Assembly (NCBI GenBank): GCA_021789795.1
Contig: JAJYJA010000023.1
Span: 1-20,971 of the forward strand
Direction of reading: 5' to 3'
DNA length: 20,971 nt
Source: Deltaproteobacteria bacterium
Lineage (GTDB): Bacteria; Desulfobacterota; Desulfobulbia; Desulfobulbales; VMSU01
Shown: in pieces, positions 1 to 9,132 of the stretch
How positions within the stretch are numbered: the stretch's first letter is position 1
Layout of the letters: each line of letters begins with the position of its first letter
Program-made: the position numbers and the translations under genes
The notes under the pieces: model-generated
What the model saw: the letters and a program-made list of their open reading frames with translations, nothing else
Database searches by the model: none
Told to the model about the DNA's origin: nothing

Positions 1-122
1 AGCGTATCGGCCAGGGCCGGGAGAACGTCAAGTCCTTCCTGAAGGAGCATCCTGCGATGGCGGAGGAGATCGACAAGAAGGTGCGGCTGGGCTTCGGGAT
101 CGGGGCGGCGGTTGAGGCCAAG
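1..122 (+). repeat. Direct repeat of recA 3' end, copy 1
   Basis: Bases 1-122 match 479-603 with one substitution (C at 87, T at 565) and one 3-base gap near 112. The sequences diverge right after the shared gaggccaag. The true left limit of the repeat is outside the window. The repeats are in the same orientation and flank the tautomerase gene. Confidence 0.95.
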
Positions 123-128
123 GGGTGA
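1..128 (+). CDS. recA: RecA recombinase, C-terminal end (5' part lies outside the window)
   Basis: Reading begins at base 3 in the frame Arg-Ile-Gly-Gln-Gly-Arg-Glu-Asn, the conserved RecA C-terminal signature that follows the GAWY segment, and runs 41 codons to TGA at 126-128. RecA is the cytoplasmic DNA strand-exchange and SOS co-protease protein; only the distal C-terminal domain is visible here. The last residues read AAVEAKG. The second copy of this tail (479-606) ends AAVVEAK, so this copy has lost one codon and gained a terminal Gly. The Shine-Dalgarno of the next gene overlaps this stop codon, which suggests co-transcription with the tautomerase gene. The family call is secure from the motif. 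Whether the missing upstream part is intact cannot be seen. Confidence 0.88.
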   Translation, partial: RIGQGRENVKSFLKEHPAMAEEIDKKVRLGFGIGAAVEAKG

Positions 129-137
129 GGTGATAAT

Positions 138-368
138 ATGCCGATCGTGTCGATAAAAATCGCCAAAGGTCGTTCGATAGAGCAAAAACGGGAGCTCGCC
201 AAGGCGATTACCGATGCCGTCGTCTCCGCTTTAGACGTTCAGCCGGAATGGGTGTCAGTCCTCATCGAGGAGTTTGATAGGGAGAACTGGTCAACCGCTG
301 GCGAGTTGCATGTTGACAAATTCGGGGTAGGATTTGGAAAGGCCGCATCAAAAAGCGGTGCGCGCTGA
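138..368 (+). CDS. 4-oxalocrotonate tautomerase family protein
   Basis: A 76-residue protein starting Met-Pro-Ile-Val, so Pro1 becomes the N-terminal catalytic base after Met removal, as in 4-OT enzymes. These are small cytoplasmic enzymes that catalyse keto-enol tautomerisation. Numbering without Met, Arg11 is present in GRS, followed by EQK as in classical 4-OT. The position of Arg39 is Ser in the stretch WVSVLI, and Phe50 is replaced by Trp. Loss of Arg39 suggests a substrate other than 2-hydroxymuconate; the true substrate is unknown. The protein is about 14 residues longer than the classical 62-residue 4-OT, with a basic tail ending KSGAR. The start is ATG with gaggtg five bases upstream, overlapping the recA stop. 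No aromatic degradation genes lie nearby. Its position between two recA tails suggests it came in with the duplication. Confidence 0.85.
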   Translation: MPIVSIKIAKGRSIEQKRELAKAITDAVVSALDVQPEWVSVLIEEFDRENWSTAGELHVDKFGVGFGKAASKSGAR

Positions 369-426
369 CCGGCGATCCGACCCGGCGCACCTGGTATAAC
401 CTACGTCCGCCAAATTTTATCCTAAA

Positions 427-606
427 GTGGGGCAAAATATCATCGAGAAGAGCGGGGCCTGGTACGCCTACAACGCCGAGCGTATCGGCCAGGGCCGGGA
501 GAACGTCAAGTCCTTCCTGAAGGAGCATCCTGCGATGGCGGAGGAGATCGACAAGAAGGTGCGGTTGGGCTTCGGGATCGGGGCGGCGGTGGTCGAGGCC
601 AAGTAA
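427..606 (+). pseudogene. recA': Truncated second copy of recA 3' end
   Basis: The frame from about 427 reads VGQNIIEKSGAWYAYNAERI and continues through the same tail as copy 1 to TAA at 604-606. RecA homology clearly begins by IIEKSGAWY (439 on). An in-frame stop at 397-399 shows that the N-terminal 80 percent or more of RecA is absent. There is no ATG and no convincing ribosome binding site. A GTG at 427 could in principle start a peptide of about 59 residues made of the RecA C-terminal domain, but nothing supports translation. This is either the displaced original recA end or a tandem-duplication remnant. Its ending AAVVEAK is the more regular of the two, so it may be the ancestral one. 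Confidence 0.85.
479..603 (+). repeat. Direct repeat of recA 3' end, copy 2
   Basis: Partner of bases 1-122, offset by 478 bases until the 3-base gap. The near identity includes synonymous positions, so the duplication is recent or is being homogenised by recombination. Confidence 0.95.
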
Positions 607-640
607 GGTAGTGCACGATTTCCCGAGACTTGTTCGCGGC

Positions 641-677
641 TTGCACATTTTGTAAGTTTAATTGACAAATTGTGCAA
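641..677. promoter_or_regulatory. Inverted repeat, probable operator of the ATPase gene
   Basis: ttgcacattttgt at 641-653 and acaaattgtgcaa at 665-677 are reverse complements in 12 of 13 positions, separated by 11 bases. The right arm overlaps the candidate -35 hexamer at 662-667. This arrangement fits a dimeric repressor site or autoregulation, but the binding protein is unknown. It could also form an RNA hairpin if transcribed from upstream. Confidence 0.55.
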
Positions 678-689
678 AGGTGGTAATCT
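662..689 (+). promoter_or_regulatory. Candidate sigma-70 promoter for the ATPase gene
   Basis: TTGACA at 662-667 (6 of 6 to consensus) and TAATCT at 684-689, with a 16-base spacer. Transcription would begin about 6-8 bases after the -10, at or just before the ATG at 697, giving a leaderless or very short-leader mRNA. If so, the aaaggtgg at 677-683 would not be in the transcript. Confidence 0.45.
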
Positions 690-696
690 CCAGCCC

Positions 697-1881
697 ATGC
701 TTAAGCGCACGGCCCACGAGACGCTGCTGCGATTGGCCAAGGGATTCCCGGTCGTTGCCCTTACCGGGCCGCGGCAGTCGGGCAAGACCACCCTGGCGAG
801 GAGTAGCTTTCCCGACAAGCCATACCTAACCCTGGAAGACCCGGATGTCCGGTTGCTGGCCGAAAGTGACCCGCGTGGGCTGCTTTCCCGCTATCCCGAC
901 GGCTTGATCTTGGATGAGGCCCAGCGCTCGCCGCAGCTCTTCTCTTATCTCCAGGGGGTGGTTGATAGTCGGCTGGTGGCGGGCAAGTATGTGCTCACTG
1001 GTTCCCAACAGTTTGGTCTGCTGTCGGGTATTAGCCAGTCGCTGGCCGGTCGGGTGGGGTTGGTGCATCTTCTTCCTCTCGCCATGGAGGAACTGGAGTT
1101 GGCGGGCAGTCTGCCGGACGACGTTGATCAGCTCATGCGTCAGGGGATGTATCCCCCTCTTTATGATCGGGAACTTAGGCTTGAGGATTGGTTCCCCGCC
1201 TATATAAGCACCTATCTTGAACGGGATGTTCGTCAAATGGTCAAGGTGAGGGATCTCAACGCCTTTCAGCGTTTTTTAAGGATGTGTGCCGCCAGGGTAG
1301 GACAGTTGCTTAACCTGTCCTCCCTGGCCGCTGATTGCGGCATAACGCACAACACCGCCGCCGCCTGGGTTTCGATTCTGGAGGCGAGCTATATCGTTTT
1401 TTTGTTGCGGCCACACTTTGTTAACTTCAACAAGCGGCTGGTTAAGATGCCTAAGCTCTACTTCCTTGACACCGGCCTGTGCGCTTGGCTTCTGGGGATT
1501 AGAGACGGGGAGCAGCTCGCCTTTCACGCCCAGCGGGGGGCGTTGTTTGAAAATCTGGCGGTGTCGGAATTTCTGAAGGCCAGATTTAATCGCGGCCAAC
1601 AGGCCGACCTGTACTTTTGGCGTGATAGTAAGGGCCTGGAGGTGGACCTGCTATTGGAGGACGGCGTTAACCTGACCCCGGTAGAGATCAAGTCCGGGCA
1701 AACGGTGGCCGACGATTTTTTTTCCTCGCTTAAGAAGTGGTGCGCACTGTCCGGCAAGGCAACGCGCCCGGCGCTGCTGATCTACGGCGGGGACAGGGAG
1801 CTGGTCAACGGCAATGTGGTCATTCTCCCTTGGCGGCGGTTGGCGCAGGTTGCGGCCCTGGACCGCTCGGCAAGTCGGTGA
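697..1881 (+). CDS. ATP-binding protein, AAA_14 / DUF4143 family
   Basis: A 394-residue protein. The N-terminal AAA_14 ATPase has Walker A GPRQSGKT (24-31), Walker B LILDEAQ (70-76) and a sensor-like VLTGSQ (99-104). The C-terminal DUF4143 part has a winged-helix-like stretch (about 205-240). It is followed by a possible restriction-endonuclease-like core with Glu285, Glu291, Asp317 and the pair Glu330/Lys332 in VEIKSG. The family is common in bacteria and archaea, often in accessory regions, and its function is not established. I chose ATG 697 because the protein then begins MLKRTAHETLL, as in relatives; a TTG at 670 is possible. Base composition is visibly less GC-rich than in alaS or the atp genes, suggesting transfer. 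No toxin, antitoxin or methylase partner adjoins it. The MITE inserted 24 bases past its stop. Confidence 0.85.
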   Translation: MLKRTAHETLLRLAKGFPVVALTGPRQSGKTTLARSSFPDKPYLTLEDPDVRLLAESDPRGLLSRYPDGLILDEAQRSPQLFSYLQGVVDSRLVAGKYVLTGSQQFGLLSGISQSLAGRVGLVHLLPLAMEELELAGSLPDDVDQLMRQGMYPPLYDRELRLEDWFPAYISTYLERDVRQMVKVRDLNAFQRFLRMCAARVGQLLNLSSLAADCGITHNTAAAWVSILEASYIVFLLRPHFVNFNKRLVKMPKLYFLDTGLCAWLLGIRDGEQLAFHAQRGALFENLAVSEFLKARFNRGQQADLYFWRDSKGLEVDLLLEDGVNLTPVEIKSGQTVADDFFSSLKKWCALSGKATRPALLIYGGDRELVNGNVVILPWRRLAQVAALDRSASR

Positions 1882-1905
1882 GTGGCTGGAGCTAAGCCGT
1901 CGAGG

Positions 1906-1913
1906 AAAATCAT
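1906..1913 (+). repeat. Target site duplication, left copy (aaaatcat)
   Basis: aaaatcat directly abuts the left end of the 153-bp element and is repeated exactly at 2067-2074, directly abutting the right end. Eight bases is the duplication length of IS66-family transposition. Confidence 0.85.
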
Positions 1914-2020
1914 GTAACTATCCAGCCGCACCCCATCTGCTTTGTCACCAGCCGGCTCACATACCGAAAGTATAGCTCGCCGGCTGGTTTCGCGCATCTG
2001 GGGCGCGGCTGAATAGTTAC
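1914..2020. repeat. Long near-perfect palindrome inside the MITE
   Basis: The two halves of 1914-2020 pair along most of their length. gtaactatccagccgc pairs with gcggctgaatagttac (one mismatch), cccca with tgggg, accagccggc (1947-1956) with gccggctggt (1979-1988), and atac with gtat around the loop cgaaa. As RNA this would be a stable hairpin of about 45 bp. It could stop or attenuate readthrough from the ATPase gene, or protect transcript ends, but it has no T-run after it. Confidence 0.75.
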
Positions 2021-2066
2021 GGTCCCCAGACGATGCCAATTCTGCGGCACTAAGCTGGATAGTTAC
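1914..2066. mobile_element. 153-bp MITE with IS66-like ends
   Basis: The left end gtaactatccagc (1914-1926) is the exact reverse complement of the right end gctggatagttac (2054-2066), giving a perfect 13-bp terminal inverted repeat. The ends begin with GTAA and are flanked by an 8-bp direct duplication. Both traits are typical of the IS66 family. The element has no coding capacity, so it would need a transposase supplied in trans by a related full-length IS elsewhere in the genome. A third, slightly diverged copy of the right end (gcggctgaatagttac) ends internally at 2020. The insertion lies in the intergenic space between the ATPase gene and alaS. The family assignment rests on end sequence and duplication length only. 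Confidence 0.8.
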
Positions 2067-2074
2067 AAAATCAT
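2067..2074 (+). repeat. Target site duplication, right copy (aaaatcat)
   Basis: Exact copy of 1906-1913, abutting the right inverted repeat of the MITE. Confidence 0.85.
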
Positions 2075-2202
2075 TTTATAAACCATTAAAGAGGTTCACG
2101 AAGCTTCACGGCCAAGGCCTCAGCAGCCGTAAGAGCGGGGGGAAATTGTCCCACTTTTTTAATGTACGGCTCATAACTACGAAGGGTGTTAACGTAACGA
2201 GC
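2075..2202 (+). other. alaS upstream region
   Basis: This stretch is more AT-rich than its surroundings and presumably carries the alaS promoter, but I see no good -35/-10 pair. A TTATAA-like sequence at 2077-2082 has no matching -35. The MITE inserted just upstream, so the native promoter may have been altered. The nearest purine-rich stretch to the alaS start (gaaggg, 2181-2186) is 16 bases away, which is long for a ribosome binding site. Confidence 0.35.
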
Positions 2203-4839
<2,637 letters not shown>

Positions 4840-4909
4840 GATTGCGGAACTGAGTATAATTGCTCATAAAATAAAAAGGGCTCCGTCGGAAAAAACTCCG
4901 AGTAAAACG

Positions 4910-4938
4910 TTGACAGGCAAATTTTTATCTGATAAGAA
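4910..4938 (+). promoter_or_regulatory. Candidate promoter of the atp operon
   Basis: In the AT-rich 218-base gap after alaS there is a perfect TTGACA at 4910-4915. A weak -10 (taagaa, 4933-4938) lies 17 bases downstream. A perfect TATAAT at 4855-4860 exists but lacks a recognisable -35. The region clearly separates two transcription units, but which start is used cannot be decided by eye. Confidence 0.35.
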
Positions 4939-5057
4939 AATGCGTAATTTTTTTTGAAGCATTATTCATTTTTGGGCTTCCGCGCGACATCTAGTTGATT
5001 TTAGATGGTTTTTTGTCTGATCCGTCCTGGCGGGCATCATCGAAACAAGGAGATTTC

Positions 5058-5483
5058 ATGATTACCATTGACCTTACCATGCCGCTTCACATCATCAACA
5101 TGCTGCTGTTGATCGTGATCATGAACGTGGTGCTTTATCGGCCCATCCGCTCCATCCTCCAGGAACGGGAGAAGAAACTAGGCGGTTTGGCCAAGGATAT
5201 CGAGACCTTTGAGAAGAACTCCAACCTGCGGCTGGAGGAATTCAACCGCAAGCTGGCCGAGGCCCGTGGCAAGGGGAAGGCGGAATTAGAGACCGTCAAG
5301 GGCGCCGTCTTAAGCGAGACGGGCGATAAGTTGGCCGCCATCCGCAAAGAGGCGGAGGCGGAGAAGGCCGAGCAGCTGGGCAAGATTCAGGGTCAGTTCG
5401 CGGCGGCCCGTCAGGCGCTGGCGGGGGAGATGGGGAGCTTCGCCGGAGAGATGGCCAACAAGATTCTAGGGAGGACGGTTTGA
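5058..5483 (+). CDS. atpF': F0F1 ATP synthase subunit b'
   Basis: A 141-residue stator subunit. One N-terminal transmembrane helix (about residues 8-27, LHIINMLLLIVIMNVVLY) is followed by PIRSILQERE and a long charged coiled coil that reaches up to F1. It pairs with the b subunit encoded next to form the peripheral stalk in bacteria that carry two different b-type genes. ATG 5058 has a strong site, aaggag (5047-5052), five bases upstream. An upstream in-frame start at 4995 would add residues unlike the family. It is the first gene of the atp cluster, and its stop overlaps a possible TTG start of the next gene. Confidence 0.9.
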   Translation: MITIDLTMPLHIINMLLLIVIMNVVLYRPIRSILQEREKKLGGLAKDIETFEKNSNLRLEEFNRKLAEARGKGKAELETVKGAVLSETGDKLAAIRKEAEAEKAEQLGKIQGQFAAARQALAGEMGSFAGEMANKILGRTV

Positions 5484-5485
5484 TT

Positions 5486-6082
5486 ATGAATTGGCAGGTT
5501 AAGAAAGGCAAGCTCGCGCTCTTCGCCGCGGCGGGCATGGTTCTGTTGGGCGCGGCCTTGGCCTATGCCGAGGGGCATGGCGAGGCGGCGGAGCCGTTGT
5601 CCCACGCGAAGCTCATGGACCTCCTGTGGCGCACCACCAACTTTGTCGCCCTGGTCATCATCCTGGTCAAGTTTGGCTCCAAGCCTATCGCCAGCGCCCT
5701 GGAGGGCCGCCGCCTGGGGATCGTGCAACGCTTCGACGATCTGACCGCCCGGCGGGGTGAGGTGGAACAATCGTACAAGAAGTATGAGGAAAAATTGGGC
5801 CGGATCGACCAGGAGGTGCAGGCCATCCTGGAGACCGCCCGGGCTCAGGCCGAGCTGGAGAAACAGAAGATCATCGACGAGGCCAACCGGGCCGCCGCCG
5901 ACATCAAGCGCAAGGCCGAGCTGTCGGTGCAGTTCGAGTTGAGCCAGGCCAAGAAGACCCTGCGGGACGAGGTCGCCGAGCAGGCGGCCCAGATGGCCGA
6001 GGCCCTGATCCGTAAGAACCTCACCGACGCCGACCAGGCCAAGCTGGTGAGCGAATATCTTGACAAGGTGGGGGCCCGCTGA
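5486..6082 (+). CDS. atpF: F0F1 ATP synthase subunit b
   Basis: A 198-residue subunit of the peripheral stalk. There are two hydrophobic segments. Residues about 8-28 look like a cleavable signal peptide ending ALAYA before EGHGEA, and residues about 45-60 (NFVALVIILVKFGS) are the membrane anchor typical of b subunits. A long Ala/Glu/Lys-rich coiled coil follows. The start is either ATG 5486 or TTG 5480; gggagg at 5469-5474 could serve both, and I prefer the ATG. The stop TGA overlaps the atpH ATG by one base, indicating translational coupling. Confidence 0.9.
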   Translation: MNWQVKKGKLALFAAAGMVLLGAALAYAEGHGEAAEPLSHAKLMDLLWRTTNFVALVIILVKFGSKPIASALEGRRLGIVQRFDDLTARRGEVEQSYKKYEEKLGRIDQEVQAILETARAQAELEKQKIIDEANRAAADIKRKAELSVQFELSQAKKTLRDEVAEQAAQMAEALIRKNLTDADQAKLVSEYLDKVGAR

Positions 6083-6627
6083 TGAAGAACGCAATACTTG
6101 CCAATCGCTACGCCAAGGCCCTGTTCTCGGTGGCCCAGGAGGAGAACGCCTTCGACGAGTACGCCAAGGCGCTGCACGAGGTGGCCTCGGTCATGATGGC
6201 GGTGCCGGAGGTAAAGGATGGCCTGACTAACCCCATGTATCCGGTGGACGTGCGCTGCAAGGTCATGGCCCATATCGCCAAGACCATGAGCGCCAGCCTG
6301 GTTGTCTGGAATTTTCTCGATCTGGTGGTCAGGAAGAAGCGGGCCGCCTTCCTGCCTGAAATCGCCGAGGCCTTTCAGGTGCTGATCGACGCCCAGCGCA
6401 ATATCTGCCAGGGCACGGTGGTCAGCGCCATGCCGCTTTCGGCGGAGTTGAACGCCAAGGTGCAGGCGACCCTGGAGAAGATCACCGGCAAGCAGGTGGT
6501 GTTAAGCTCGCAAGTTGATCCGTCCATCATCGGCGGCATCGTCGCCAAGGTGGGGGATTTGGTTTTGGATGGCAGCATCAGGAGCCAGCTACAGGGGTTA
6601 AAAGAATCCATCAAAGGGAGTGAATAA
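6082..6627 (+). CDS. atpH: F0F1 ATP synthase subunit delta
   Basis: A 181-residue OSCP/delta subunit that joins the peripheral stalk to the top of the alpha3beta3 head. The N-terminus AILANRYAKALFSVA is the family signature. The C-terminal domain has GGIVAKVGDLVLDGSIRSQL (about 153-172), the conserved end motif (G-G-x-x-x-x-x-G-D-x-x-x-D-G-S). It starts at ATG 6082, overlapping the atpF stop by one base, and lies five bases before atpA. The length is normal. Confidence 0.95.
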   Translation: MKNAILANRYAKALFSVAQEENAFDEYAKALHEVASVMMAVPEVKDGLTNPMYPVDVRCKVMAHIAKTMSASLVVWNFLDLVVRKKRAAFLPEIAEAFQVLIDAQRNICQGTVVSAMPLSAELNAKVQATLEKITGKQVVLSSQVDPSIIGGIVAKVGDLVLDGSIRSQLQGLKESIKGSE

Positions 6628-6632
6628 GAACC

Positions 6633-8156
<1,524 letters not shown>

Positions 8157-8177
8157 TATTGACTTGGGGCAACGATA

Positions 8178-9047
8178 ATGGCCAGTCTTAAAGACGTAAA
8201 GAGCAAGATCGGCGGGGTCAAGAAGACCTCGCAGATCACCAGTGCCATGAATATGGTCGCCGCCGCCAAGCTACGCGGCGCCCAGGCCAAGATGGAGAAG
8301 TTTAGGCCTTACGCCGCCAAGTTCAACCAGGCGATGGGCAACCTCTCCTCGGGGATGGACTCGGGCGCGTTTCCGCTGATGGAGGCCCGTGAGGTCAAGG
8401 CCGTCGAGCTGGTGGTGGTCACCTCGGACCGCGGTCTGTGCGGCAGTTTCAACGCCAATATCATCAACACCGCCGAGAAGCTGCTTCGCAAGTACCAGGC
8501 CGAGGGGAAGAAGGTGTCGTTGGTCTGCATCGGCAAGAAGTCGATCAGCAAACTTCGGAAGACCGGCCTGGTGCGCAAGCAGTATGCCGATCTCATGGGC
8601 ACCTTCCAGATGTTCAACGCCCGGACCATTGCCCAGGACGTGGCCGAGAACTTCCTGGCCGGCGAGTCCGACCTGGTGCAGCTCATCTATGGCAAGTTCC
8701 ACAGCGTGGGGGTGCAGCGGCCCGACACCCTGGCCCTGTTGCCCATCCAGCCGGCGGCCCAGGCGGCGGAGGCGGCGGTCGCCAAGGGGGATTATCTCTA
8801 CGAGCCCAGCCCGGAGCAGATCATGGAGGTGTTGCAGCCCCTGTATCTGAACGTCATGGTCTATCACGCCATGCTGGAGGTGTCGGCGGGGGAGAACGCG
8901 GCCCGGATGACCGCCATGGACAACGCCACCAAGGCCTGTTCCGACATGATTCACAACCTGACCCTGGTTTACAACAAGGTGCGCCAGAGCAGCATCACCG
9001 CCGAGCTGATGGACATCGTGGGCGGCGCCGAGGCCTTGAAGGGCTGA
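8178..9047 (+). CDS. atpG: F0F1 ATP synthase subunit gamma
   Basis: A 289-residue central rotor shaft subunit. The N-terminal helix carries KSKIGGVKKTSQITSAMNMV followed by AAAKL, the family signature. TSDRGLCGSFN (about 76-86) is the conserved core motif. The C-terminal helix includes ARMTAMDNATKAC and ITAELMDIVGGAEAL, matching the conserved end that inserts into the alpha3beta3 cavity. ATG 8178 has only a weak gggg upstream. Its position between atpA and atpD is canonical. Confidence 0.96.
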   Translation: MASLKDVKSKIGGVKKTSQITSAMNMVAAAKLRGAQAKMEKFRPYAAKFNQAMGNLSSGMDSGAFPLMEAREVKAVELVVVTSDRGLCGSFNANIINTAEKLLRKYQAEGKKVSLVCIGKKSISKLRKTGLVRKQYADLMGTFQMFNARTIAQDVAENFLAGESDLVQLIYGKFHSVGVQRPDTLALLPIQPAAQAAEAAVAKGDYLYEPSPEQIMEVLQPLYLNVMVYHAMLEVSAGENAARMTAMDNATKACSDMIHNLTLVYNKVRQSSITAELMDIVGGAEALKG

Positions 9048-9132
9048 TAGTTAGAGGATTTTCTTTCGGCCGGGGTCGTGGCTCCGACCGGCAAATTCAA
9101 TACAAGCGAGTGTTGAGGAGGCAGATTGCCAG

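Noticed and set aside
1914..2066. Integron attC site or tRNA-like attachment site
   Set aside because: The ends lack the GTTRRRY core, and the perfect terminal repeats with 8-base duplications fit transposition far better. No integrase is present.
2100..2202. Attenuator or T-box-like leader before alaS
   Set aside because: A 4-bp ggga/tccc stem before a T-run and an acggc/gccgt pair exist, but the stems are too short and no T-box core or specifier structure is recognisable.
4988..5014. Terminator-like hairpin in the atp leader (catcta / tagatg followed by six T)
   Set aside because: The stem is only six AT-rich base pairs with a 9-base loop, too weak to claim as a terminator or attenuator by eye.
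5480..5485. TTG start for atpF overlapping the atpF' stop
   Set aside because: Possible from spacing, but the ATG at 5486 uses the same ribosome site acceptably and is the more likely start codon.
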